Shown piece by piece: positions 8,791 to 17,794 of a stretch of 64,000 nucleotides of DNA; position 1 is the first letter of the stretch, and each line of letters starts with the position of its first letter. A program made the position numbers and the translations under genes. The stretch covers positions 620,001 through 684,000 of the forward strand of contig NZ_CAKLPY010000001.1 of assembly GCF_923079645.1 (NCBI RefSeq), written 5' to 3'. Under the pieces are notes generated by a model. It was not told where the DNA came from. It saw nothing but the letters and a program-made list of their open reading frames with translations, and did not search any database. This DNA comes from Emticicia aquatica. Lineage in GTDB: Bacteria > Bacteroidota > Bacteroidia > Cytophagales > Spirosomataceae.

Positions 8791-9561
8791 TTAAAGATAC
8801 CCTTCAACGCCTAATCCAAATAGTGCAAAATCATATTTTACAGGGTCTATTGGGTCGATTTGTTTAAGGTTTTGTGTTAATTCTACGGCAGTTTGCCAGT
8901 CTGTTTTTGGTCGAGTAATTAAACCCAATTTACGAGCAACTCGCTCAACATGAACATCGCAGGGACAAACCAACTGCGATGTTTTTATATTATTCCAAAT
9001 GCCAAAATCAACACCTTTGTTATCTTTTCTAACCATCCATCTCAAAAACATATTGATGCGTTTGCAAGACGAATTCCTTGCAGGAGTTGCTACGTGTTTG
9101 TGTGTACGAATCGGATAATCATCAAGACTGAAAAATATTTGCTGAAAATTTTCTAGTCCAATCTTAACATCTTCATTGTCAGTCGTTAGTCCAACTAAAA
9201 AAGCATTTTCTAACGAGTCATTTTTGGTATAAAAATCCTTAAAAAACTCAATAAAATAAAGCGTATCAGTTGCATTAAAAGTACGATGCTTGAAATTAAG
9301 AAAACGTTTTAGGTCGGAATCTTGGTGATTTTTGATAAAATCGAATGGAGCATTGTCCATCAAATTTATCAGTTCATTACATTTATTGATAATAGTTTTT
9401 CGTTGTCCCCAAGCGAGAGTAGCAGCAATAAATCCTGTAATTTCGATGTCTTGTTTTAAACTAAATTGGTGAGGAATACTGATTGGGTCGTTCGGAATAA
9501 AATTAGGTTGATTAAACAACTCATATTTTTCATTGAGTAAATCAATAACTATTTGGGACAT
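8791..9561 (-). CDS. TIGR02757 (DUF2400) family protein
   Basis: A 256-residue soluble protein recognised by FIAATLAWGQRKTI near the N-terminus, a CKRINMFLRWMVRKD block near residue 167, and CDVHVERVARKLGL further on. The family is conserved, is found mostly in Bacteroidota and spirochaetes, and has no established function. The helical content and an HhH-like Arg/Lys-rich block recall DNA glycosylase folds, which is only an impression. A 50-codon membrane-peptide ORF ends 1 base before its ATG, so the two may be co-translated. Confidence 0.9.
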   Translation of the reverse strand: MSQIVIDLLNEKYELFNQPNFIPNDPISIPHQFSLKQDIEITGFIAATLAWGQRKTIINKCNELINLMDNAPFDFIKNHQDSDLKRFLNFKHRTFNATDTLYFIEFFKDFYTKNDSLENAFLVGLTTDNEDVKIGLENFQQIFFSLDDYPIRTHKHVATPARNSSCKRINMFLRWMVRKDNKGVDFGIWNNIKTSQLVCPCDVHVERVARKLGLITRPKTDWQTAVELTQNLKQIDPIDPVKYDFALFGLGVEGYL

Positions 9562-9562
9562 A

Positions 9563-9715
9563 TTAAGAAGATTTTATTTTTTTTAAAATCCAAACAATAA
9601 TGTTTGAAATCCAAGAAAAAACAGCCAAAATAGCTGTAAAAAGAAACCCAAAAACAGTAATAAAAGGGTACAAAATAGAGAAAATAACTGTCCAGATTTT
9701 TGACTTAGTTTGCAT
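9563..9715 (-). CDS. Small membrane protein, 50 residues (candidate)
   Basis: Begins MQTKSKIWTV and ends WILKKIKSS, with one long hydrophobic stretch (about residues 8-42, probably two helices or one hairpin) bracketed by lysines, as expected of a genuine small membrane protein. The stop codon is 1 base before the ATG of the TIGR02757 gene. No Shine-Dalgarno site is visible, which is usual in this phylum. Another frame over the same bases is also open and hydrophobic, but it lacks charged ends and runs into the downstream gene. Function unknown. Confidence 0.45.
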   Translation of the reverse strand: MQTKSKIWTVIFSILYPFITVFGFLFTAILAVFSWISNIIVWILKKIKSS

Positions 9716-9846
9716 AAAACAAATACTATTAGCGATGTGCTTTGGGTTTTAAAAACAACGGTATGACCAAATTTGCTAACTAAAAGCAAATGCTAATAGA
9801 TAAGTAACAATATCTAGTTTAACTTAAAACTGAAGTCTCAGTTTAC

Positions 9847-10887
9847 TTAATTACTGATACTATAACTAAGGTCCGCTCTGATTCTTTTGTCTTTTGGGGA
9901 TAATTTTTCAAAGGCTTTGGGTGAAATCTTGATGATAACATCGCCAGAAACATTCAGTTTTCCTATAACTTTTACCCAAACACTTTGTCCATTAGCTTGA
10001 TTAGCAACCTTAATAAGTGTGCCAACAGGAGCTGTGCGGTGAAGTGCCAAAAACTTGTTAGTAGTAGCACCTGCTTCAATTATTTCGGCAATACCTTGTT
10101 CTGAAAATTTCTTTCCACCAGGGGCATTGGGTACAACTGTTGGTGGCTGATTATTAATTACTTTATTAAAAATTGGTTGTTCTTTTTCTTTGCCGACATC
10201 GCCTGCTGGCCCTTGAATTAGTAAAGTTTTTGACTTTAAAGTGTCTTTTTTTGTAGGTTTATCGACGAAATTTGCAGGTTTTTCAACCAACAATATCTGA
10301 TTAATGCTTAGTGCATCATTGCTTAAATTATTCCATTCTTTTATTTGAAAAACCTTAACATTATAAAGTTTTGCTACTGTAAAGAGATTTTGACCCACTA
10401 AAACCGTATGGGTTTTACCTTTTAATGGCGTTTTTAAAGGAATATTTTTCTTCACTAAAACTTCTTTTGATGAATCTGTTTTAGTTATTTTTTCTGTTCG
10501 TTTAATTTCTTTAGGTGTTGCTTCAGGAACATCAACTATTTCGATACCATTTTCATCAATATTCTTTTTATCACTTTGCTTTTGAGTTGGAATAATCTCA
10601 ACAATTGGAGCCTTTTCTGTACTTTTCTTATTTGCGAAAGGTATTTCAATTATTTGTTTTGGCGTAATTGGACCCTCTTTTTTGAAAGTAGGATTTGCTG
10701 CCAAAAAATCTTTTTCTGCACAGTTATATCTTTTTAAAATAGCATAAAGAGTTTCACCTTTTTCAACTTTATGTTGAACCAAAACTTGGCCATTTCTTCT
10801 ATTCACCCCAAGAGAATCGAGTGTTGTACCAAAAGCATTGGTCGAGAAAATTATAAAAACTACCGCTGAGCAAACTAATCTGAACAT
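9847..10887 (-). CDS. LysM-repeat protein with a C-terminal RlpA-like domain, secreted
   Basis: A 346-residue protein with a signal peptide (about residues 1-20, ending TNAFG). LysM 1 is at about residues 36-85 (VEKGETLYAILKRYN) and LysM 2 at about 160-205 (VLVGQNLFTVAKLYN). Between and after them lie Lys/Thr/Pro-rich linkers. The last 80 residues (ATTNKFLALHRTAPVGTLIK onward) look like a double-psi beta-barrel of the RlpA type. LysM modules bind peptidoglycan glycan strands, so this is probably a periplasmic wall-binding or wall-remodelling protein. The catalytic role of the barrel is uncertain. Confidence 0.8.
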   Translation of the reverse strand: MFRLVCSAVVFIIFSTNAFGTTLDSLGVNRRNGQVLVQHKVEKGETLYAILKRYNCAEKDFLAANPTFKKEGPITPKQIIEIPFANKKSTEKAPIVEIIPTQKQSDKKNIDENGIEIVDVPEATPKEIKRTEKITKTDSSKEVLVKKNIPLKTPLKGKTHTVLVGQNLFTVAKLYNVKVFQIKEWNNLSNDALSINQILLVEKPANFVDKPTKKDTLKSKTLLIQGPAGDVGKEKEQPIFNKVINNQPPTVVPNAPGGKKFSEQGIAEIIEAGATTNKFLALHRTAPVGTLIKVANQANGQSVWVKVIGKLNVSGDVIIKISPKAFEKLSPKDKRIRADLSYSISN

Positions 10888-11114
10888 ATAAGCCTAATTA
10901 ACGTAATTAATAGAAGTGTTGTAAAACGTTTGTTATGAAAAAAAGAGTTACTAATCAAACATTTTGTTGCAATAAAAATGTTTGAAAACATTGATTTTTC
11001 TTCAAAATCCTCGCATATTTATCTCAATTCCACACAAATTTAATGATTCTGTGATAGATTAACGCATATATTTTTTTTTTGGTGTAAATTCGCCCCGTTC
11101 AAGCAACAAAACCT

Positions 11115-11858
11115 ATGAAAATTCTCGGAATTATTCCAGCAAGATTTGCTTCGAGTCGCTTTCCTGGAAAGCCTTTGGCTGATATTGGAGGGAAAAGCAT
11201 GATTCAGCGAGTGTATGAGCAAGCACTAAAAGCAAGTAGCTTAAATAGAGTGGTGGTAGCAACCGATGACCCCCGAATTTTAGACCACGTAATTTCATTC
11301 GGAGGTGATGCATACATGACTGCAGAAAATCACCCAAGTGGTACTGACCGTTGTTTTGAGGCATTTCAGAAGGCGGGCGGAGCAAGCAAATACGATTATG
11401 TAGTTAATATTCAAGGAGATGAACCTTTTATTGACCCTGAAATAATTGACCAGATGTCGAAATTACTTGATTTTAAAACTGAAATCGCAACGGCAGTTAA
11501 GAAAATAAGTGATTATAAAACTCTTTTTGACCCCAATGTGGTAAAAGCAGTGTTGACGATGAGAAAGCAATGTCTGTATTTTAGTCGCCAAACTGTGCCT
11601 TATGTTCGTGGTTTTGAGCCTGAAACTTGGCTCGAACACGCTGAGTTTCATAAACATATTGGACTGTATGCTTATCGAAGTGATGTTTTGGAGCAAATTT
11701 CTCATCTTCCACCATCACCACTTGAAAACACCGAAAAACTCGAGCAGTTGCGTTGGTTGGGCTACGGGTATAAAATTTATGCAATCGTTACGTCCTACGA
11801 AAGTATTGGTGTTGATACGCCTGAAGATTTAGAAAAATTGAACAGTCAGACGTTTTGA
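11115..11858 (+). CDS. kdsB: 3-deoxy-manno-octulosonate cytidylyltransferase
   Basis: A 247-residue cytoplasmic enzyme that activates Kdo with CTP to CMP-Kdo for lipid A-core assembly. The N-terminal nucleotide-binding motif IIPARFASSRFPGKPL (6-21) is the family signature. VATDDPRI, SGTDRC, VNIQGDEPFI and the C-terminal block around GVDTPEDLEKL are all in place. The length matches the family. It shows the organism makes a Kdo-containing outer membrane. It is transcribed toward porX with a hairpin between them. Confidence 0.96.
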   Translation: MKILGIIPARFASSRFPGKPLADIGGKSMIQRVYEQALKASSLNRVVVATDDPRILDHVISFGGDAYMTAENHPSGTDRCFEAFQKAGGASKYDYVVNIQGDEPFIDPEIIDQMSKLLDFKTEIATAVKKISDYKTLFDPNVVKAVLTMRKQCLYFSRQTVPYVRGFEPETWLEHAEFHKHIGLYAYRSDVLEQISHLPPSPLENTEKLEQLRWLGYGYKIYAIVTSYESIGVDTPEDLEKLNSQTF

Positions 11859-11878
11859 TGATTTTTTAATTATTTTCT

Positions 11879-11929
11879 TATCGGTGGTGTTTCTTAATAT
11901 ATTGAGAATTTTTAGGAACACCACCGATA
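11879..11929. terminator. Hairpin after kdsB
   Basis: Thirteen-base arms (TATCGGTGGTGTT at 11879-11891 with 11917-11929) around an AT-rich loop of about 25 bases, 20 bases after the kdsB stop. There is no marked T run, so it is a likely rather than certain terminator. Confidence 0.6.
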
Positions 11930-12037
11930 GCTAAACTTTTCACTTCCACAAAAACAACAAACACCGTTATTCTCCGTTAGAGTAAGATATTATGCAATTC
12001 CCCCTTTTCAATAAACATATTCTCAAAACACAATCTT

Positions 12038-13600
12038 ATGCGATATAACATTCTTTGGGCCGACGACGAAATTGATTTATTAAAACCATATATTATTTTT
12101 TTACAGACCAAAGGCTATGATGTTACGCCTGTTCCAAGTGGAGCTGACGCTCTTGACAAGGTTGAATCTGAGAGGTTTGATGTGGTGTTTTTAGATGAAA
12201 TGATGCCTGGAATGACAGGTTTGGAAACTCTTTCAAAAATTAAAGTTTTGAAACCAAATTTACCTGTTGTGATGATTACAAAATCAGAAGAGGAGCGAAT
12301 TATGGAAGATGCGATTGGCTCGCAAATTGCCGATTATTTGATAAAACCAATCAATCCGAACCAAATTTTACTATCTGTAAAGAAAATCCTTGATAATAAA
12401 CGCCTTATTTCGGAGAAAACAAACCTCGGTTATCAGCAAGATTTTCGTAACCTTGCTATGCAATATAACGACAGAATTGGTCACGAAGAATGGTCTGAAA
12501 TTTATAAGAAATTGATTTTTTGGGAATTGCAACTCGACAAATCTGACGATAAAAGTATGGAAGAAGTATTTGGTATGCAAAAAGCTGAAGCAAATTCAAA
12601 TTTCTGTAAATTTATTGAAGAAAACTACGAAGATTGGCTTTCTGACCCAAAAGTTGATAAACCATTATTATCTCATCAATTGATGAAAACGAAGGTTTTT
12701 CCGTTAGTTAAAAATGAATCGCCTCTTTTCTTTTTATTGATTGATAATTTGCGTTATGACCAATGGAAAGTAATTGAAGAAGTAATATCAGATTATTTTA
12801 ATGTTGAAGAAGAAAGCGATTATTACGCCATTTTACCAACTGCAACTTCTTATGCCAGAAATGCTATTTTTTCGGGAATGATGCCTTCTGATATGGCAAA
12901 ATTTCATCCTGATTTATGGGTAAATGACGAAGGCGAAAATGAAGATGCGTTGAACAATAACGAAGCCGAATTTCTTAAACGACAGATTGATAAAAACCGA
13001 TTGAAGATTAGTTTTTCATACAATAAAATTCTGAATACGAATCAAGGTAAAACGTTGGTTGATAATTTTAATAATTTACTCAAAAATCAACTAAATGTGG
13101 TTGTGTATAATTTCGTTGATATGCTTTCTCATTCTCGTACTGAGATGGGCATGATTAAAGAATTAGCACCCGACGAATCGGCTTATCGCTCCATTACAAA
13201 ATCTTGGCTTGAACACTCGCCATTGTTAGATCTATTGAAGAAAATATCAGAGAAAAAAGGTCGTTTGGTCATCACTACCGACCACGGAATGATTCGAGTA
13301 AAGCACCCTAAACGTATCGTCGGTGATAGAAATGTAAATACAAATTTAAGATATAAACAAGGTAAAAACCTTAATCTTGATGATAAAAATGACCACATTT
13401 TGGTGGTAAGAAAGCCAGAAACTTTTATGCTTCCAAAGCCTAATATTTCGACGGCTTATTTTTTTACAATGGAAGATTATTTCTTTGCTTATCCAAACAA
13501 TTATAATCATTATGTAAGTCACTATCGTGATACATTTCAGCATGGAGGTGTTTCAATTGAAGAGATGATTGTGCCGTTTGTGTATCTAACGGCGAAGTAA
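12038..13600 (+). CDS. porX: T9SS response regulator with PglZ effector domain (PorX)
   Basis: A 520-residue cytoplasmic protein. A receiver domain lies at about residues 1-120, with acidic pocket Asp9-Asp10-Glu11, phospho-acceptor Asp53 (FLDEMMPG) and conserved Lys103 (IKPIN). A helical linker follows, then a PglZ/alkaline-phosphatase-like domain from about residue 205, with LLIDNLRYDQW, NFVDMLSHSR and ITTDHGMI carrying the Asp/His metal ligands. This architecture is that of PorX, which with its kinase controls type IX secretion genes and has phosphodiesterase activity in studied Bacteroidota. No partner kinase is adjacent. A small outer-membrane-like gene begins 19 bases downstream. Confidence 0.93.
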   Translation: MRYNILWADDEIDLLKPYIIFLQTKGYDVTPVPSGADALDKVESERFDVVFLDEMMPGMTGLETLSKIKVLKPNLPVVMITKSEEERIMEDAIGSQIADYLIKPINPNQILLSVKKILDNKRLISEKTNLGYQQDFRNLAMQYNDRIGHEEWSEIYKKLIFWELQLDKSDDKSMEEVFGMQKAEANSNFCKFIEENYEDWLSDPKVDKPLLSHQLMKTKVFPLVKNESPLFFLLIDNLRYDQWKVIEEVISDYFNVEEESDYYAILPTATSYARNAIFSGMMPSDMAKFHPDLWVNDEGENEDALNNNEAEFLKRQIDKNRLKISFSYNKILNTNQGKTLVDNFNNLLKNQLNVVVYNFVDMLSHSRTEMGMIKELAPDESAYRSITKSWLEHSPLLDLLKKISEKKGRLVITTDHGMIRVKHPKRIVGDRNVNTNLRYKQGKNLNLDDKNDHILVVRKPETFMLPKPNISTAYFFTMEDYFFAYPNNYNHYVSHYRDTFQHGGVSIEEMIVPFVYLTAK

Positions 13601-13619
13601 GATTGACCAGTAAATTTTT

Positions 13620-14333
13620 ATGAGAAGGTTTTTAATTGTATTTTTCTTTACTAATCTATTGGTAATCAGGGTGTTGGCTCAAGATAAAACTCCAAAATAT
13701 CTCGAAGACCAATATTCATGGTACTTGTCGCTTAATTTAGGAAATGCCCTTGGGAAATACCATGATATATTAAAAGAAAGTGAAAAAGCAGGAATAAAAG
13801 GAGGAATCGTAATCGGTGGCTTGATGAATCCTTACAAAAGAAAACACCCATCAACTGTATTTTATGGAGCAGAATTTGGCTATCAGTCAGAAGGTAGAGA
13901 TGGGGTTACATTGACGAATGCCGAAGGTGATTTTTATGTTTCAAATAATGCTTTTTGGTTGAATGGTTTAGCTCGTTATCGACCTGTTTTATGGAGTTCA
14001 AAATTCAATCCTTATGCCGATGCTTTCTTTGGAGCAAAACTCATTAAAACCAGCGTTGTGGAGCAGCTTGGTCAAGATGAAACGCAAGTTTTGGATGGAA
14101 TTGCTCGAATTGTTCCGAATTATGGGCTTGGAGTTGGGTTGGGGATAAAATTATTTGGGCAACTTAAAAATAATTATCTTGATATTGGCGTGTACTACCA
14201 GCAAGCTGATGCAACGAAGATTGTTAAACGAAATTCGGTAAATATCAATAGTGATTACCGAGTTTCGTTTAAACAAGTTTTGACAAATACTAATCAGATT
14301 GTAATAAAAATTGGAATAACAGGTTTTCTTTAA
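13620..14333 (+). CDS. Putative outer-membrane beta-barrel protein
   Basis: A 237-residue protein with a signal peptide (MRRFLIVFFFTNLLVIRVLAQ) and then alternating hydrophobic and polar residues with many Gly/Tyr/Asn, ending in IVIKIGITGFL with a terminal aromatic-hydrophobic strand. This is the pattern of a small outer-membrane barrel. No domain could be named. It starts 19 bases after porX and is probably co-transcribed with it, so a role in the cell envelope or secretion is plausible but unproven. It converges on the nitrilase gene with only 2 bases between stops. Confidence 0.6.
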   Translation: MRRFLIVFFFTNLLVIRVLAQDKTPKYLEDQYSWYLSLNLGNALGKYHDILKESEKAGIKGGIVIGGLMNPYKRKHPSTVFYGAEFGYQSEGRDGVTLTNAEGDFYVSNNAFWLNGLARYRPVLWSSKFNPYADAFFGAKLIKTSVVEQLGQDETQVLDGIARIVPNYGLGVGLGIKLFGQLKNNYLDIGVYYQQADATKIVKRNSVNINSDYRVSFKQVLTNTNQIVIKIGITGFL

Positions 14334-14335
14334 AA

Positions 14336-15235
14336 TCAGATTTTTACTCGCAAAATATTCATTTCTTCTTCGGAAAATTGCATATTTAATCTTTGTAAGT
14401 CTTTGTAATTTAGCACTTGTCCATCTTGTCGTACTTGTGCAATTTTTGCAAAATCTATAGACTCAATTAACCAGCATTCATCTTGAACTTTGCTGGTTGA
14501 GATAATTCCTTCTTCTGGTAAATCTTTATCGGGAGTTGTATAAAATGCCCCGAAACCATAGTTTATATCAACTGCAGGCGACCATGAAGCATTTCCAATC
14601 GTTTGAGAAACAACAACAAAACACTGATTTTCCAAGGCTCTTGCTCTCGCTCCAATATGCACACGGGTTGCACCTCGAATAGTTTCTGTACAACTCGGCG
14701 ATAAAATTAATGAAGCACCTGCTTCGCAAAGTTTTTGTGAACCAATCGGAAACTCAACATCATAACAAATCTGAATGCCAAAACTACCCCATTGTGTTTC
14801 AAATAATGTCAATTGTTTTGGTGCTGAATGAATGCCCCATTCCTCGTTTTCAAACCGAGTCATAAATAATTTATCTTGATAACCGACGAGGCCTTTTTCG
14901 GCAAAAACATACGCTCGATTATAAATTTTATCGCCATCAATGACGGGAAAACTAGGAGCTACGATGATAACTTGATATTTTCGAGCGAGGTCGGCAAAAG
15001 TTTCGCAAAAATCATTTTTGAAGTTATCAAGTTCACGCACTTGCCAACGAATATCAGCCATTATTTCATCAGAAAATAAACTTACTAATTCCATCGAACC
15101 ATATTCTGGAAAAAGTAATATTTGAGCATCTTGTCGAAAAGCTTTAATAACCCATTGTTCGATATGCAACCGCCAGTGGTCAAGACTTTTATGCTTAGTT
15201 ATTGGATATTGAGCTGAGGCAACAGTTAGTTTCAT
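14336..15235 (-). CDS. Carbon-nitrogen hydrolase (nitrilase superfamily)
   Basis: A 299-residue amidase-type enzyme with the complete Glu-Lys-Cys triad of the superfamily: Glu44 (LLFPEYGS), Lys122 (YQDKLFMTRFE) and Cys157 (GIQICYDVEFP). It hydrolyses a non-peptide C-N bond of an unknown substrate. It is the last gene of a minus-strand group (Hsp70-like, SnoaL-like, GNAT, nitrilase), 29 bases after the GNAT stop. A GNAT next to a nitrilase can form an acylation/deacylation pair, but that is speculation here. Confidence 0.9.
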   Translation of the reverse strand: MKLTVASAQYPITKHKSLDHWRLHIEQWVIKAFRQDAQILLFPEYGSMELVSLFSDEIMADIRWQVRELDNFKNDFCETFADLARKYQVIIVAPSFPVIDGDKIYNRAYVFAEKGLVGYQDKLFMTRFENEEWGIHSAPKQLTLFETQWGSFGIQICYDVEFPIGSQKLCEAGASLILSPSCTETIRGATRVHIGARARALENQCFVVVSQTIGNASWSPAVDINYGFGAFYTTPDKDLPEEGIISTSKVQDECWLIESIDFAKIAQVRQDGQVLNYKDLQRLNMQFSEEEMNILRVKI

Positions 15236-15264
15236 AGTAGTTTGTAGAAGAATTTAGGCAAAAA

Positions 15265-15861
15265 TCAGCGAATATTTTTAGTCCAATAAATCATGTCTTT
15301 TTCGGTTGCAATACTTTCACCGATGTCGAGCCATTCAAACTGACTTTTTAATTGAGCATTTTTTTGATAGCCTCTTTTTATCCAAAACTCATCTAATGGT
15401 TGATAATTTTCTGGTCGCATCGGATGATTTTCTGGACGAACGACCGAACAAAAACACGTCATTTTGCATTGCTTAAAACCATGAGCATAGTTTTCTCTTT
15501 CGTCAAAAAAACGATGCCCTAAACCTAAACCTCGGTATTTGGATAAAAGAATGCTTTCACCAAAATAAAAAACAGTATTTATATCAATATTTGCTTTTAA
15601 AAAAGGCTTTTTTACTTCATCAGTTTCATCAATGAGCGGGATACAAGTAGTTGCTCCAACCATTTTTTTGTCATCATAAACGGCAAATAAAAAGGCATTT
15701 TTTGAAGCTGCATACACTTTTAAATAGTCTTTTTCGTAAGCAACCGATCCTTCATAAAGATACGGAAAAGCTTTAAAGACTTCAATCCTTAGTTGTGCCA
15801 AATCATCGAAAACTGATGCAATTTCTTGACCAGTTTTTTTAATAAACGTTAGCTGATTCAT
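15265..15861 (-). CDS. GNAT family N-acetyltransferase
   Basis: A 198-residue protein. The acetyl-CoA loop region is seen as LLSKYRGLGLGHRFFDERE (about residues 105-123), a recognisable form of the Q/RxxGxG/A motif A. It has no signal peptide. The start is 1 base after the SnoaL-like gene's stop, so translation is probably coupled. The substrate is unknown; GNAT enzymes acetylate amines of small molecules or proteins. Confidence 0.82.
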   Translation of the reverse strand: MNQLTFIKKTGQEIASVFDDLAQLRIEVFKAFPYLYEGSVAYEKDYLKVYAASKNAFLFAVYDDKKMVGATTCIPLIDETDEVKKPFLKANIDINTVFYFGESILLSKYRGLGLGHRFFDERENYAHGFKQCKMTCFCSVVRPENHPMRPENYQPLDEFWIKRGYQKNAQLKSQFEWLDIGESIATEKDMIYWTKNIR

Positions 15862-15862
15862 C

Positions 15863-16264
15863 TTATTCAGAAACTAATTTTATCCAAAGTGGAAGGTTGT
15901 AATAAGTTGTGACTCTTGTTATTTTTCCTTCTTTGACTTCCAAAAATGCTCCTGCTGGCAATACATATTTTTGTCCGTGAGCGGCGGGTGATTCGTCGTC
16001 GCCTTTTTTATAAATGCCATTTACTACAAATTCAGCCGCAACACGAGTATTGTTTGGTTCGCCCAAAATCACGATTTCAGTAAGCGTTTCTTCATAACAT
16101 TCGTCCATCATTTGAAGAAAAGCTGTAAATTTTTCAATGCCTATTCTCTCTTCTCCTTGATTGGGTTGATGTTTAATTTCGGGGTGCAAAAGAGCCAACA
16201 TACCATTCCAATCTTTATTATTGAAGCAATTGTAGTAGTTTTTTACAGTTTCTTGGGCTAGCAT
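15863..16264 (-). CDS. SnoaL-like / NTF2-fold protein
   Basis: A 133-residue small soluble protein. The start QETVKNYYNCFNNKDWNGML and the block LLHPEIKHQPNQGEERIG are typical of the SnoaL/ketosteroid-isomerase-like cone fold, and the C-terminus (KEGKITRVTTYYNLPLW) is the usual closing strand pair. Such proteins are isomerases, cyclases or ligand binders; none of these can be chosen from sequence alone. It lies directly before the GNAT gene. Confidence 0.8.
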   Translation of the reverse strand: MLAQETVKNYYNCFNNKDWNGMLALLHPEIKHQPNQGEERIGIEKFTAFLQMMDECYEETLTEIVILGEPNNTRVAAEFVVNGIYKKGDDESPAAHGQKYVLPAGAFLEVKEGKITRVTTYYNLPLWIKLVSE

Positions 16265-16338
16265 TTTTTATGAAGGTTGAAATTGATGATTGAATTGTTT
16301 TTAATAGTAAATCTGCAATATATGTTTTTATTAACTTT

Positions 16339-17619
16339 TTAGCAAACTTCAGCTTCAGCCAAAACTTTAAAGCTATAAGCCAAGCCCATGGCAACGCTAT
16401 TGAAATTATCTCCCGATTTAATTTTTTCATTGCCAAAACGTTTCACAAATATATTGTTCAATGGCCGTACCATCGAAGTTCCGCCAGTCATAAAAACTAC
16501 GTCCACATCGTCATTATTTATTTGATTTTTATCCAAGAATTCTTGCAAATAATTTTCTATTTTCTCTAAATTTTTGTCAATAATAGTTTCTTCAAATTCT
16601 TGAATTGAAATAGGCTCATTGATTTCGATTTCACTTTCATTAAATTCAAAAATAGCGTCATCCACTTTAGTTAAATCAATTTTTACTTTTTCAATTTGCT
16701 TAAAAAGTACATAACCAAGATTATGCTCAATAAGCGTTTGAAGGTTTTTAACTCGATAATCTTTTCCTGAAAAATTATACGATTTGGCAATGCTTAATTT
16801 CATACGAAGCGAGTCCAAAAAGTTCATTTTTTCCCAAGAACAAATACTATGAAAATACGAAAGTGGTAAATCAATAGGCTTTCCAGGAGTGAATTCTTCT
16901 TTAACTCCTCTACCAAAATGCGGCGTTCCTTTGTTCCACATAATATCCGAATCGAAACTATCGCCACCGATATAAATTCCACCTTGAGCCAACATATCAG
17001 CTTTTCTATCAGCCTGATTGATGGCTTCTGGATTGAGTCGCATCAATGAAAAATCGGAAGTACCGCCACCAAAATCAGCTACCAAAACCAACTCTTGATT
17101 TTTTATTTGTCGTTCATAAGTAAATGCAGCACCAATGGGTTCCATTTGAAAATAAAACTCTTCAAAACCAGCAATTTTAGCAGCTTTTGAAAGTCTTTCT
17201 TGAGCCAAAGCATCTTTTTCAGGATTTTCATCGAACACAACAGGACGACCAATTACAGCTGTAGTGATGTTTTCGCCTGTAAAAGCATCAGCTAATTTCT
17301 TCAAATGAACCAAAATTAGGGCTACTAAATCTTCAGCACGATAACTTTTTGAACCGATTCGTGTATCTATAAAACTTTTGTTTGGCAAAACTTTTTTGAT
17401 TGATTTCATGAATCGCCCACGCATACGATTTTGAACGTACAGCGAAATGGCATCGTTTCCAACAGTCGGAATAACAGGTTCTTTTGGATTGACTGGTTCT
17501 GGAAAAAAGAGGAGTGAAGGGATTGTAAAAAGTTTAACTAAATTATTATTTTCTGCGTCTAAGATTGCCAATGCTGAATTTGTTGTACCAAAGTCAATTC
17601 CGTAAATATATTTGCTCAT
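16339..17619 (-). CDS. Hsp70-like ATPase domain protein (YegD-like)
   Basis: About 426 residues from the ATG at 17619 (an upstream in-frame TTG at 17625 is less likely). The actin/Hsp70 phosphate-1 loop YGIDFGTTNSAL is at the N-terminus, phosphate-2 DFGGGTSDFSLMRL is near residue 190, and the adenosine-binding FMTGGTSMVRPL is near residue 385. It ends soon after, so the Hsp70 substrate-binding domain and lid are missing. The family includes YegD-type chaperone homologues of unknown client. It heads the minus-strand group leading to the SnoaL, GNAT and nitrilase genes. Confidence 0.85.
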   Translation of the reverse strand: MSKYIYGIDFGTTNSALAILDAENNNLVKLFTIPSLLFFPEPVNPKEPVIPTVGNDAISLYVQNRMRGRFMKSIKKVLPNKSFIDTRIGSKSYRAEDLVALILVHLKKLADAFTGENITTAVIGRPVVFDENPEKDALAQERLSKAAKIAGFEEFYFQMEPIGAAFTYERQIKNQELVLVADFGGGTSDFSLMRLNPEAINQADRKADMLAQGGIYIGGDSFDSDIMWNKGTPHFGRGVKEEFTPGKPIDLPLSYFHSICSWEKMNFLDSLRMKLSIAKSYNFSGKDYRVKNLQTLIEHNLGYVLFKQIEKVKIDLTKVDDAIFEFNESEIEINEPISIQEFEETIIDKNLEKIENYLQEFLDKNQINNDDVDVVFMTGGTSMVRPLNNIFVKRFGNEKIKSGDNFNSVAMGLAYSFKVLAEAEVC

Positions 17620-17794
17620 GCTCAAATTTTAGTGTGATTATTATAACAGAAAACTCGTAAAATGGAGTTTCTTCGGATTTTTATAAAACGAATAAATACT
17701 TTTATTTCTAGTGAAATGGTCACAATAAACTAATCATAAGTATTTATGACTTCTGATTTTTGTAGGAGAATGAATAAAATTTTAGAAAAATAGT

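Noticed and set aside
9583..9789. Minus-strand 68-codon hydrophobic frame ahead of TIGR02757
   Set aside because: Overlaps, in another frame, the 50-codon ORF that has charged ends and stops right before TIGR02757; this frame is almost only Leu/Phe and lacks charged ends.
10978..11043. ORF of about 21 codons upstream of kdsB
   Set aside because: Too short, with no ribosome site or membrane segment; probably chance.
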